A DNA stretch of 64,000 bases from Bog-473 sp963764305 (GTDB lineage Bacteria > Actinomycetota > Acidimicrobiia > Acidimicrobiales > RAAP-2), in NCBI GenBank assembly GCA_963764305.1, contig CAVXSD010000009.1, positions 1 through 64,000 of the forward strand. Reading direction: 5' to 3'. The notes under the pieces were generated by a model, which was not told the DNA's origin, did no database searches, and saw only the letters and a program-made list of their open reading frames with translations. Shown piece after piece: positions 46,717 to 55,742 of this stretch; position 1 is the first letter of the stretch; each line of letters begins with the position of its first letter. The translations under genes and the position numbers were made by a program.

Positions 46717-47475
46717 TCACCAATACGGCCGGTGCTGTCGCGTCGTGACCGCGAGAACGGCCTCGGCGTACTCCTGGCGGCAGACGACGAGGTCGGGCAG
46801 CCACGCGTCGGGGTCGCCGTAGCGAAGCGGCTGCCCGTCGAGCCGGCTGGCGTGTAGCCCGCTCGCGGTCGCGACGGCCACCGGGGCGCACGAATCCCAC
46901 TCGTACTGGCCGCCGGCATGGACGTAGACCTCTGCCGCGCCGAGGATGACCGCGGCGATCTTGGCGCCCGCCGACCCCATCGGGACCATGACGCCGCCGA
47001 TCGCCTCCGTGACGTCGTAGGCGACATCGGGAGGTCGGCTCCGCGACACCACCACGCGTGGTGCCTCGCCGCTGCGCAAGGGAGGGAGCACCGGGGCGTC
47101 GTCGGTAGCGAGGACGATGTCGAGCGCCGGCAGGGCGATGGCACCCACCACGGCCACGCCGCCCACGGCCATCGCCACGTGGACGGCCCAGTCGCTGCGC
47201 CCGACCTGGCGGAATTCGCGGGTGCCGTCGAGGGGGTCCACGATCCAGAGACGGCCGGAGCCCGCCACGTGCTCGAGGCCCTCTTCGGACCGCACATCGT
47301 CGTCGGGGTAGAGCCGGTTGAGCTCGGCCACGAGCAGCTGGTGGGCCATGTGGTCCCCCGCCGCGCCGAGATCGCGCAACGCGGGCGGGTTCTCGCGCAG
47401 TTCCACGAGGGCCCGGCCGGCGATCCCGGCCAGCTTCGCCGCGTCACGATGTTCGGTGACGAGGTCCTCGGACAT
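46717..47475 (-). CDS. cysQ: 3'(2'),5'-bisphosphate nucleotidase (CysQ/IMPase family)
   Basis: A 252-residue IMPase-fold phosphatase. DDDVRSEEG (first Glu ligands), WIVDPLDGTREF (DPxDGT metal site) and GGQYEWDSCAPVAVA (WDxAAP-like) are present. The QYEWDSCAP form and length fit the CysQ branch, which hydrolyses PAP/PAPS. PAP is the by-product of sulfotransferases such as the one at 33052. Confidence 0.8.
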   Translation of the reverse strand: MSEDLVTEHRDAAKLAGIAGRALVELRENPPALRDLGAAGDHMAHQLLVAELNRLYPDDDVRSEEGLEHVAGSGRLWIVDPLDGTREFRQVGRSDWAVHVAMAVGGVAVVGAIALPALDIVLATDDAPVLPPLRSGEAPRVVVSRSRPPDVAYDVTEAIGGVMVPMGSAGAKIAAVILGAAEVYVHAGGQYEWDSCAPVAVATASGLHASRLDGQPLRYGDPDAWLPDLVVCRQEYAEAVLAVTTRQHRPYW

Positions 47476-47484
47476 CCCCCCTGT

Positions 47485-48147
47485 CTAGACCAAGCGACGG
47501 TCGGTGGCCCATCTCGTCAACTCGTGACGCGTTGAGAGCTGCAGCTTGCGCAGGACCGAGGAGACATGTGACTCGACCGTCTTGGCCGAGATGCTGAGGT
47601 CGCGGCCCACCTCCTTGTAGGTATAGCCGCGGGCGATCAGGCGCAGCACCTCGCGCTCCCGTGGCGACAGCTGGTCGAGCTCGGGGTCGAGTCCCGCTGC
47701 CGGTGCGCCGCCCTTGGCGAAGGCGTCCAGCACGAACCCGGCCAGGCGCGGCGAGAAGACGGCGTCGCCGGCGGCCACGCGGTAGACGGCCTGGAGAAGC
47801 TCCGGGCCCGAGATCGTCTTGGTGACGTAGCCGCGGGCGCCGGCCCGGATCACATCGATGACGTCCTCGGGGGCATCGGAGACGGAAAGAGCCAGAAATT
47901 GCACCTCGGGGTGATGGGGCAGGACGCCGACCAGGACCGCGTGGCCCCCGCCGCCCGGGAGGTGCACGTCGAGGAGGACCACGTCGGGGAGGCGCTCGCC
48001 GATGAGCTCGATGGCGGCCGCCGCCTCGTCGGCCTCGCCCACCACCTCGACCGCGTCGCCCAACTCGGCCCGCACACCGGCCCGGAAGACGGCGTGGTCC
48101 TCGACGAGGAAGATGCGCGGACGGGCGCTGCGCGCGATCTCGCTCAC
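47485..48147 (-). CDS. LuxR/NarL-family response regulator
   Basis: A 220-residue two-domain regulator: receiver with acidic VEDH, phospho-acceptor Asp in VLLDVHLPGG, Ser/Thr switch and Lys in GYVTKTI; C-terminal helix-turn-helix LSPREREVLRLIARGYTYKEVGRDLSISAKTVESHVSS. GTG start, one base after the stop of the kinase gene, so the two are a co-transcribed two-component pair. Confidence 0.9.
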   Translation of the reverse strand: MSEIARSARPRIFLVEDHAVFRAGVRAELGDAVEVVGEADEAAAAIELIGERLPDVVLLDVHLPGGGGHAVLVGVLPHHPEVQFLALSVSDAPEDVIDVIRAGARGYVTKTISGPELLQAVYRVAAGDAVFSPRLAGFVLDAFAKGGAPAAGLDPELDQLSPREREVLRLIARGYTYKEVGRDLSISAKTVESHVSSVLRKLQLSTRHELTRWATDRRLV

Positions 48148-48148
48148 T

Positions 48149-49288
48149 TCACTTCACCCGCTCCCGCCGCGGCATGGAGAGCTGGACCTCAGCTCCCTCC
48201 CCCGGCGCCGAGCGGACGACGGCCGAGCCGCCGAAGCACGCCACGCGGGCCCGGATGGACCGGGCGATGCCCTGACGGTCCTCGGGCACGGCGTCGGGGT
48301 CGAACCCGCGGCCGCGGTCCCGCACGAAGAGCATGACCGTGTCCGTCTCCACCTCCGCATAGACCGAGACCTGGTCAGCGCCGGACCATTTGGCCGCGTT
48401 GACGGTGGCTTCTCGGGCCGCATCGAGCAGCGCACGCAACGCCTCGTCCAGCTCGCAGTCGCCCACCATGACCACCTGCACGGCGATGCCGTGGTCGGCC
48501 TCGACCTGTCGCTGAAGCAGGCCGACGCCCTCGGCCAGCATGGTGGCGTCCTCCCCGATGGCGCCGGGCGAGCGGCCCTCGAAGAGCCAGGCGCGCAACT
48601 CGCGCTCCTGGGCCCGGGCGAGGCGCACCACGTGCTGGGGATCGTCGGACGAGCGTTGGATGAGCGCCAGCGTCTGGAGCACCGAGTCGTGGACGTGGGC
48701 CGCCATCTGGGCCCGCTCCTCGGCGAGGGCACGCGCCTGGCGCTCGGCGATGAGGTCCCGGACGAGGCTCAGCCACCAGGGGCCGAAGATGACGACGCTC
48801 GCCGCAATGACCAGGGCGGCGCCGCCGATGGGCCGGAGCGCGGCGACCGTGGTGTGGCCCTCGACCAGCAGCACGATGCCACCCGCCCCGATGAGGACGC
48901 CCACGACGACACGGGCGATGAGCCAGCGGCGGCCCTTGCCATGGGTGTCCGCCCCGAACAGTGGCACGACGTCGTTGTCGATGAACGCCTTCTCCGACGC
49001 GTCGGCGTTGCGCCAGATGAGGATGATCACGCCGGCGGCCAGGAACGTCGGCCATCCGATGAAGCCGATGAAGGGGACGTGCAGGGAGCTGGTGATGAAC
49101 TGCACCGCGATGACCAACGGGATGACGATGGCGGCGATCGTCCGGATGCCCCGGTGATCGCTGATGGCGCGGGAATAGATGTTGTCGGTCTCCCCCTCCA
49201 TCGGGATCAGCAACCAGGCCATCGCGTAGACGAACACCATCACGCCGCTGGCGATGGCCAGCAGGACGAAGCCGATGCGCACCCACAT
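48149..49288 (-). CDS. PspC-domain sensor histidine kinase (5' end unresolved)
   Basis: From the ATG at 49288 the protein has the second half of a PspC domain (WVRIGFVLLAI, AWLLIPME), several transmembrane helices, a HisKA_3 phospho-acceptor (AAHVHDSVLQTLALIQRS) and an HATPase domain (REATVNAAKW, VRDRGRGFDP). The coding pattern continues upstream: RRSPDNRVLGGVCGAVSRATGIDV, the first half of PspC, and a His/Gly/Tyr-rich stretch remain in frame to 49663, but no ATG, GTG or TTG occurs there. The true start may be beyond another indel. Senses envelope state by analogy with PspC-linked kinases. Confidence 0.8.
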   Translation of the reverse strand: MWVRIGFVLLAIASGVMVFVYAMAWLLIPMEGETDNIYSRAISDHRGIRTIAAIVIPLVIAVQFITSSLHVPFIGFIGWPTFLAAGVIILIWRNADASEKAFIDNDVVPLFGADTHGKGRRWLIARVVVGVLIGAGGIVLLVEGHTTVAALRPIGGAALVIAASVVIFGPWWLSLVRDLIAERQARALAEERAQMAAHVHDSVLQTLALIQRSSDDPQHVVRLARAQERELRAWLFEGRSPGAIGEDATMLAEGVGLLQRQVEADHGIAVQVVMVGDCELDEALRALLDAAREATVNAAKWSGADQVSVYAEVETDTVMLFVRDRGRGFDPDAVPEDRQGIARSIRARVACFGGSAVVRSAPGEGAEVQLSMPRRERVK

Positions 49289-49760
49289 GACATCGATCCC
49301 GGTCGCGCGCGAGACCGCTCCACAGACGCCGCCCAGGACCCGGTTGTCGGGACTGCGGCGCAGGGCCCGCAGTTTCCCGCCGGCGTGGTGGTGACGATGG
49401 TGGCGCCAATCGGACCAGTGGCCGTACCGACCGCCGTACCCGTACCCGTTGCCGTCGCGGGAGGTCCAGTGCGCATGGCGCCTGTCCCTTCCGCCCGTGC
49501 CCGTGCCCCAGCCGTCGGCGGGAGGAGCGGCATCGGTCCCGGTCCCGGTTTCGGGCGCGGTCCACCCCGGCTCAGTCGGGCGGCCACTGTCGGCGAGCGG
49601 ACGCGTACCGGGATCGGGCGCCTCTGCGATACCTCGATGATCGCGCCGCAGTGCCCGTGAGGGCTATCGGGGATTTCCCGGAGGACTCGGGGGTGCTCTC
49701 AGGGTCGGACCAGGGTGTTGCCGGATTCACGCCTGACCTGCGCACCGTCACGCTGGACCC

Positions 49761-50099
49761 ATGCACTCCGCACCAGACGAGACACCAGGCACGGCAGGCA
49801 CTTCGACCACCGAGCAGGCCGCACAACTCCCATCGTCCCCTCCGCCCGGAGCCGGCGCCGAGCAGCGCCTCCACCGTGGCGGACGCGGCCGCATGTTGGG
49901 GGGCGTAGCCCTCGGCGTGGCGGACTACTTCGACGTCGACCCCACCCTGGTCCGCATCGGATTCGTGGCCCTCGCCCTCCTGGGCGGCTTGGCGGTGCCC
50001 CTCTACCTGGCCGGTTGGCTCCTCATCCCCGATGAGGACTCCGACGTCTCGGTCGCCGAGGAGCTCCTGGCCCGCGAGCGGGCCCACGGAGCCTTCTGA
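49761..50099 (+). CDS. PspC domain protein
   Basis: A 112-residue protein. Low-complexity Pro/Ala N-terminus, then RGGRGRMLGGVALGVADYFDVDPTLVRIGF and a transmembrane helix ending AGWLLIPDED, a full PspC domain. It is divergent from the PspC-kinase gene, so the kinase system may control it. Role in phage-shock-like envelope stress is by family analogy. Confidence 0.85.
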   Translation: MHSAPDETPGTAGTSTTEQAAQLPSSPPPGAGAEQRLHRGGRGRMLGGVALGVADYFDVDPTLVRIGFVALALLGGLAVPLYLAGWLLIPDEDSDVSVAEELLARERAHGAF

Positions 50100-50157
50100 G
50101 CGGCGCCACGCCCCAACTGATCGTTCGACCACACCGACGACGAAGGAGAAGAGATCA

Positions 50158-50625
50158 ATGCGCTACCGGTGGGATCCCGTCTACCCGATGGGCCGCAGGG
50201 ACATGCCGGCCCCCGACTCGAGTCTTCGGGCCTCCGACGACGAGCGCAACGCGGTGGCGGACAAGCTCTCGCGCCACTACGCCGAGGGCCGCCTCGATGA
50301 GGTCGAGTTCAAGAACCGCCTCGACACCGCCATGTCGGCGACGACGCGCGGCGACCTGAACGGGCTGTTCGACGACCTGCCCCGGCTGCCCAGCGAGGCT
50401 CCTCCCCCTCCGGCGCGGCACCGCCGGATCCTGCCCTGGGTCTTCCTCGTGGCGTTCCTCGCCATCGCCGCCGGGGCGAGCATGCCCTTCTACCCGTTCT
50501 TCCACGTACCGTGGCTGCTCATCGCCATCGTCGCCCTGGTGCTGTGGCGCCGGGCCGGAGGGCACCTGCACTCCCACCACCGCCACGATCACCCCGGGCG
50601 GCCCAATTCGGTCATGGACCACTGA
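50158..50625 (+). CDS. DUF1707 domain-containing membrane protein
   Basis: A 155-residue protein. SLRASDDERNAVADKLSRHYAEGRLDEVEFKNRLDTAMSA is a textbook DUF1707 (SHOCT-like) module; two transmembrane helices and a histidine-rich tail follow. AAGGAGAAG precedes the ATG. Same strand as the PspC gene, 58 bases downstream, and often linked to it in actinobacteria. Confidence 0.85.
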   Translation: MRYRWDPVYPMGRRDMPAPDSSLRASDDERNAVADKLSRHYAEGRLDEVEFKNRLDTAMSATTRGDLNGLFDDLPRLPSEAPPPPARHRRILPWVFLVAFLAIAAGASMPFYPFFHVPWLLIAIVALVLWRRAGGHLHSHHRHDHPGRPNSVMDH

Positions 50626-50633
50626 GGGGCACC

Positions 50634-51208
50634 GTGCACACCGACACGACCGACTGGCGGAGGACCGCCGAGCGCGTGACCGACGGCGACGCGGGTGCCG
50701 GGGTGCCCGGGGTGACCGGGGTGACCGGGGTGACCGGGGTGACCCGGGCACGCTGCGCTCACTGGCCCTGTTCGCCGGCCTGCCCGACGACGAGCTCGAG
50801 GAGCTGGCGACGCGCTGCGCAATCTCCACCGCCCACCCGGGGCAGGTGGTACAGGCCCAGGACGTTCCCGTCCGGATGTGGCACGTCATCACGGGCGGCC
50901 ACGCCGTCGTGCAGCGTGACGGCACCCCGATCGGGCTGCTGGGCCGGGGGGACTCGTGGTCGGAGCACTCGCTCTTGAACCAGCTGCGGTCGTCCATCGC
51001 CGTCGTGGCGCTCTCGCCCCTCACGTTGCTCACTCTGAGTCAGCGCGCCTTTTTCGAGGTCCCGGACGACCACCCCGTCCTGGCCGGGCGCCTGGTGGCC
51101 CGCTCGGCCACTTCGGCGGACCGCCTCGCCCTCCCGCTGTACAAGGCCTTGGTCCGTCGGGCCGATACCGGTTGCACCAGACGGTGCGCGGGCGACCAGT
51201 ACGATTGA
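50634..51208 (+). CDS. Cyclic-nucleotide-binding (Crp-like) domain protein, frameshifted
   Basis: From GTG 50634 the frame enters a 9-bp tandem repeat (GACCGGGGT, about 50714-50744, coding Gly-Val-Thr). Beyond it, the sensible sequence is one frame earlier: GTLRSLALFAGLPDDELEEL, PGQVVQAQD, WHVITGGHAVVQRDG and GLLGRGDSWSE form a cNMP-binding roll. One base is probably missing in or after the repeat. No helix-turn-helix is seen, so it is a stand-alone sensor or partner protein. Confidence 0.65.
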
Positions 51209-51267
51209 ACACGTTCCCGTGACGCCGGCCGGTGGCCGCGTCGAACGTCCTCGAGGAGATCCCCCCA

Positions 51268-53508
51268 ATGCGCACCCTGGCCGGGTGGTGTGTCCGTCAT
51301 CGCCGCATGGTCGTCCTGTTGTGGTTGCTCGTCCTGGTCACCTCGATCTTCACGGTGGAGGCCGTCGGAACCAACTACTCGAACAACTTCAACTTCCCCC
51401 ACACGCAGTCGTTCGACGCCATCAACCTGCTGAAGTCCGTCGCCCCCTCCCATTCGGGGGACACCGAACAGGTGGTCTTCGGCACCTCCGGTGATGCCCG
51501 CCTGACCGACACCGCGGTCGGCCAGCGCATCAACACGATGGTGGACAAGATCAACGCGTTGCCCAACGTGACTGCGGTCACCAGCCCCTACGACGCCGCC
51601 GGGAATCTCGTCAACACGACCAACATCAACCCCGACCGGACGGTCGGCTTCTTCCAGGTCCCCTTCGACAAGCAACCGAACAGCATCTCGAGCAGCGAGG
51701 CCAAGACCTTCGTCAACACCGTCACCAAGACGTCGGGCGACGGGTTGACAGTCGCCGTCACCGGGCAGCTGGCCGAGCAGGCCAACAACCAGTCCATCGG
51801 CAGCACCGGTCTCGGCGTTCTGCTGGCGTTGATCGTGCTGTTGCTCGTCTTCGGATCGTTCTTCGCCGCCATCCTCCCGATCCTCTCGGCGCTGTTCGCA
51901 CTGGGTACGGCCGTCGGCCTCATCGGCGTCTTGAGCCATGCCATCGGCATGCCCTCGATCTCGCCCGAGCTCACACTCCTCATCGGGCTGGGGGTCGGCG
52001 TCGACTACGCCCTCTTCATCGTGACGCGCCACCGGCAGGGCTTGGTAGCCGGGCGCGACGTGGAATCCTCCATCATCAACGCGGTCAACACCTCTGGCCG
52101 CGCCGTCCTCTTCGCCGGGATCATCGTGTGCATCGCGTTGCTCGGCATGTTCGCCCTCGGGGTGAGCTTCCTGTACGGCCTGGCGGTGGCCGCCGCCATC
52201 GGTGTGGCTCTCACCATGGTGGCGGCGCTGACCCTGCTGCCCGCCATGCTCGGCTTCATCGGCCCCAAGGTCATGAGCCGCAAGCAGAAGAGGAACCTGG
52301 CCGAAAACGGCCCCCGCATCGTCGGCGCCGACAGCAAGGGCTTCTGGCCCAACTGGGCCGACCGGGTGCAGCGGTACCCGTGGCTCTCGGCCGGCGTGGC
52401 CCTGGTCATCATCGTGGCCATCGCCCTCCCCTTCTTCTCCCTGCAGCTCGGCTCGGCCGACCAGGGCACCGACCCGGCCGGGACGCCGACCCGGGTCGCC
52501 TTCGACATGCTCTCCAAGGGGTTCGGACCAGGGTTCAACGGTCCCCTGATGGTGGTCGGGGTGGTGCACCCGGACCAGCACGCCGTCGTCGACGACGTCG
52601 TGCACGAGGTCTCCCAGCAACCCAACGTGGACAGCGTCTCAGACCCGCTCTACATCCCGAGCAAGACGGGCGACGGCGATGTCGTCCTCATCAACGTCTA
52701 TCCCGACTCGGCTCCCCAGGACACCGCCACCACCGACCTGGTCAACCACCTCCGGAGCGACACCGTCCCGCAGGCCGTGGGCAACTCGGGCGTCAACCTC
52801 CTGGTCGGCGGGTCGACCGCGATCTTCATCGACTTCTCGAACGTCCTGAGCTCCAAGCTGCCGCTCTTCATCGGCCTGGTCGTGCTCTTGTCCTTCCTGT
52901 TGTTGATGACCGTGTTCCGCAGCTTCGTGATCCCGCTCACGGCGGCGGTCATGAACCTGCTCTCCATCGGGGCCGCGCTGGGCATGCTCGTGGCGGTCTT
53001 CCAGTGGGGCGACCTGGGCGGGCTCATCGGCCTCAGCGGCACCAGCCCGGTCGAGGCCTTCCTCCCGGTGATGCTGTTCGCCATCCTCTTCGGGCTGTCG
53101 ATGGACTACCAGGTCTTCCTGGTGTCACGAATGCACGAGGAGTACATCAAGTCGGGCGGCGACAACCGGGTGGCGGTGCGCAACGGCCTGGCCGCCACCG
53201 GGAAGACGATCACGGCCGCCGCGCTGATCATGATCCTCGTGTTCGGCTCGTTCATCCTGGGCGGGAACCGCGTCATCAAGGAGTTCGGCATCGGTCTGGC
53301 CGGCGGGATCCTGGTCGACGCCGTCCTCATCCGGATGGCCATCGTCCCTTCCATCATGATCATGTTCGGCAAGGCCAACTGGTGGTTCCCGGCCTGGCTG
53401 GACCGGATCCTGCCCAAGCTGTCCGTCGACGCCGACGACCTCGCTGCCCAAATGCCCGACGATCCCGGGGCCGAGCCTCAGCCGGAGCTGGCCGGGTCGC
53501 TCAAGTAG
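51268..53508 (+). CDS. MMPL-family RND transporter
   Basis: A 746-residue protein with two halves: each starts with a transmembrane helix and an extracytoplasmic porter loop, then a five-helix bundle (LGVGVDYALFIVTRHRQ in the first half, GLSMDYQVFLVSRMHEEY in the second; these D-Y motifs are proton-relay residues). ATG 51268 (GAGGAG 8 bases upstream) is preferred over GTG 51232. Exports lipids or lipophilic compounds in mycobacteria; substrate unknown. Confidence 0.9.
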   Translation: MRTLAGWCVRHRRMVVLLWLLVLVTSIFTVEAVGTNYSNNFNFPHTQSFDAINLLKSVAPSHSGDTEQVVFGTSGDARLTDTAVGQRINTMVDKINALPNVTAVTSPYDAAGNLVNTTNINPDRTVGFFQVPFDKQPNSISSSEAKTFVNTVTKTSGDGLTVAVTGQLAEQANNQSIGSTGLGVLLALIVLLLVFGSFFAAILPILSALFALGTAVGLIGVLSHAIGMPSISPELTLLIGLGVGVDYALFIVTRHRQGLVAGRDVESSIINAVNTSGRAVLFAGIIVCIALLGMFALGVSFLYGLAVAAAIGVALTMVAALTLLPAMLGFIGPKVMSRKQKRNLAENGPRIVGADSKGFWPNWADRVQRYPWLSAGVALVIIVAIALPFFSLQLGSADQGTDPAGTPTRVAFDMLSKGFGPGFNGPLMVVGVVHPDQHAVVDDVVHEVSQQPNVDSVSDPLYIPSKTGDGDVVLINVYPDSAPQDTATTDLVNHLRSDTVPQAVGNSGVNLLVGGSTAIFIDFSNVLSSKLPLFIGLVVLLSFLLLMTVFRSFVIPLTAAVMNLLSIGAALGMLVAVFQWGDLGGLIGLSGTSPVEAFLPVMLFAILFGLSMDYQVFLVSRMHEEYIKSGGDNRVAVRNGLAATGKTITAAALIMILVFGSFILGGNRVIKEFGIGLAGGILVDAVLIRMAIVPSIMIMFGKANWWFPAWLDRILPKLSVDADDLAAQMPDDPGAEPQPELAGSLK

Positions 53509-53842
53509 GACAAGTAGGAGCAGCTACCAGCCGTAGTCCTCGGTTCACCGTTACTAGCCATCTGATCTGGGCTGTTAAACAGGTCGGGTCTTCCACCGGA
53601 CCTGCCAACCCGTCGAGGTCTTGTACACGGTAGCCATTACGCCCCTGCCTTCTCCTGGGTCGTTGGTGGGATCAAGCTTTCTTCACGGGCTCGCATGATC
53701 CTCCCCGTTGCCGTCGAGGACGGACCCCGCGGAGGATTCGTACTAGTGGGTGTGGTCGGGGGCGTCAGTCATCGGTTGTTTCTTTCGTCGTGGCCGGGTA
53801 AGACTTACCGACGGGGGGGGACGACCGTCTGGGAGGTCGTCC
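53509..53842. other. 334-base region with an aldo/keto-reductase end fragment
   Basis: No supported gene. Positions 53524-53541 match 17 of 18 bases of the 3' end of the aldo/keto reductase gene at 54263-54280, as if a copy of that gene end had been left behind. A 7-bp hairpin (53820-53826 with 53835-53841) brackets the Shine-Dalgarno of the small secreted-protein gene. Confidence 0.5.
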
Positions 53843-54075
53843 GTGAGACTCCTCGACCGCACCAAGAGACCCGCCCTCGCCTGTGGAGTCGCCTCGCTGA
53901 TCGTCGCCGGTATCGGTGCCGTCGGCCTAGCCGGGTTGGCGAACGGCGCTTCGACGGGAGTCTCCCTAAACGGCGGCGACATGGTGGCCGTGACCTGCTC
54001 GGGCAAGAACCTCGCCGTTACCGCGTATCGCCTACGGAGGTCCGCCTCGCCTGCCACGGCAAGTCGGGGCATTAG
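53843..54075 (+). CDS. Small secreted protein, frameshifted
   Basis: GTG start with GGGAGG about 6 bases upstream. The frame encodes a signal peptide (basic start, hydrophobic core ending GLAGLANGAS) and a short mature part with TCSGKNLAV. Near 54023 one base is missing; in the next frame it continues VSPTEVRLACHGKSGH and stops at 54073-54075. The two cysteines (TCSG and LACH) could form a disulfide. About 77 residues in total. I do not know a named family, though the short beta-strand/Cys pattern recurs in actinobacterial secreted proteins. Confidence 0.55.
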
Positions 54076-54230
54076 AACGAAACACGTTGGCACTGTTGAA
54101 GAAGCTCTAGACCCGCTAGAGCTCTAGAGGACGAGGTCCTAGGGGATTTGAAGTTGTCAACACAGCACCGTGACCAGGCCTGACAGGTCCTAACCAACCT
54201 AGAAAAGCCTGCTCAAAGACTGATTCCGGA

Positions 54231-54262
54231 GATATATCCAGGTCACGAAATCCCTGGATCTC
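54231..54262. repeat. Hairpin between secreted-protein gene and aldo/keto reductase
   Basis: ATCCAGG pairs with CCTGGAT over a roughly 10-base loop, with GAGAT/CTC extending the stem imperfectly. It lies between convergent genes and may act as a bidirectional terminator, though no T-run is present. Confidence 0.4.
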
Positions 54263-55234
54263 CTACCAGGCGTAGTCCTCCGGCGCGGTCTTGTAGCCGG
54301 GGAAGAGCTCGTCCAGGCGGGCCAGCACCTTGTCGTCGAGCGTGACGTCCACGGCGCGCAGCGCCGACTCCAGGTGCTCGGGCGTGCGGGGCCCGACGAT
54401 GGGACCGGTGACCGCCGGCCGCGTCAGCAACCAGGCCAGACCGACCGTGCCCGGCTCCTCGCCGGCCTCGGCGCAGAGATCCTCGTACGCCTCGAGCTGG
54501 GGCCTCCGGGCCTCGATCGTCTCGGCGGCGCGCCCGGCGTAGCGCCGGCTGCCGTCGCGCTCCTTGCGCACGACGCCGCCCAGCAGGCCGCCCTGCAAGG
54601 GCGACCACGGGATCACGCCGAGCCCGTAGGCCTCCGCTGCCGGCAGCACCTCGCGCTCGACCGCCCGCACGATCAGGTTGTAGATGGACTGCTCGCTGAC
54701 CAGGCCCATGAAGTTCCGCCGGGCCGCCGCCTCCTGGGCCCGGGCGATGTGCCAGCCGGCGAAGTTCGAGGAGCCTACGTAGAGGACTTTGCCCTGGGCC
54801 CGCAGGACCTCCATCGCCTCCCAGATCTCGTCCCAGCCGGTGCCGCGGTCGATGTGGTGCATCTGGTAGAGGTCGATGTAGTCGGTCTGCAGCCGGCGCA
54901 GGCTGGCGTCGCACGCCCGCCGGATGTTCAGCGCCGACAGCCGGCCCTCGTTGGGCCAGTCCCCCATGTCGCCGTAGAGCTTGGTGGCCAGCACCGTCTT
55001 CTCCCGCCGCCCGCCGCCCTGGGCGAACCAGCGGCCGACGATCTCCTCGGTGGCGCCACGCCCCTTGGAGCGGCCGTAGACGTTGGCCGAGTCGAAGAAG
55101 TTGATCCCGGCCTCCAGAGCCGAGTCCATGATGGAAAACGAGGTCGGCTCATCCGTCTCGGGCCCGAAATTCATGGTGCCCAGGCAGATGCGGCTGACGC
55201 GGAGACCGGTGCGTCCGAGTCGGGTGAATTGCAT
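54263..55234 (-). CDS. Aldo/keto reductase
   Basis: A 323-residue AKR barrel: GTMNFG, FDSANVYG (catalytic Asp and Tyr), LATKLYG (catalytic Lys) and DLYQMHHID (catalytic His), with IVGPRTPEHLESAL near the NADPH-binding end. The close relatives are YajO/tas-like NADPH oxidoreductases. Transcribed alone; substrate unknown. Confidence 0.9.
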   Translation of the reverse strand: MQFTRLGRTGLRVSRICLGTMNFGPETDEPTSFSIMDSALEAGINFFDSANVYGRSKGRGATEEIVGRWFAQGGGRREKTVLATKLYGDMGDWPNEGRLSALNIRRACDASLRRLQTDYIDLYQMHHIDRGTGWDEIWEAMEVLRAQGKVLYVGSSNFAGWHIARAQEAAARRNFMGLVSEQSIYNLIVRAVEREVLPAAEAYGLGVIPWSPLQGGLLGGVVRKERDGSRRYAGRAAETIEARRPQLEAYEDLCAEAGEEPGTVGLAWLLTRPAVTGPIVGPRTPEHLESALRAVDVTLDDKVLARLDELFPGYKTAPEDYAW

Positions 55235-55338
55235 GGCGCGAACCTACCGGTCGAGCGGGAAGAGTGCACCGATTGGCCGATATTTTCGGGGTCGCACTAC
55301 ATTGGGAAGATGATTTTCCACCCGAGCTTGGGGGCGTG

Positions 55339-55737
55339 ATGGCGCAACAGATCCCGCTGGTCGACTACCTGGAGCTGGGGGACGACCCGCATCTGGTGGC
55401 CAACGAGTGCATCTCGTGCGGCGCCCGCTACTTCGACCGGCGCAACGCCTGCGCTGCCTGCGAGGCCACCGAATTCAAGAAGGTGTCGGTGCCGACGACC
55501 GGTGAGGTGCGGACCTTCACCATCGTGTCGTTCGCGGCACCGGGGATCCCCGTCCCCTTCGTGGCCGCGGTGGTGGACTGCGACGGCACCAGCGTGCGGG
55601 CGAATCTGATGAACGTGACCCCCGACCCCGAGCACGTGAGCACGGGCATGAAGGTGCGCCTGGCCACCGAAGTGATCGGCACGGACGACAACGGCACCGA
55701 AGCGGTCGGCTTCGGGTTCGAACCCCTGGGAGGTTAG
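55339..55737 (+). CDS. DUF35 Zn-ribbon/OB-fold protein
   Basis: A 132-residue protein with the zinc ribbon CISCGARYFDRRNACAAC followed by an OB fold (FTIVSFAAPGIPVPFVAAVVD). It is 5 bases upstream of a thiolase-family gene, the second such pair in the window after 37424/38596, but here in the reverse order. A heteromeric complex with the thiolase is likely. Confidence 0.85.
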   Translation: MAQQIPLVDYLELGDDPHLVANECISCGARYFDRRNACAACEATEFKKVSVPTTGEVRTFTIVSFAAPGIPVPFVAAVVDCDGTSVRANLMNVTPDPEHVSTGMKVRLATEVIGTDDNGTEAVGFGFEPLGG

Positions 55738-55742
55738 GGACG

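Noticed and set aside
48002..49660. Long plus-strand open frame opposite the sensor kinase
   Set aside because: Asp/Gly/His-rich antisense translation without motifs; the kinase is on the minus strand.
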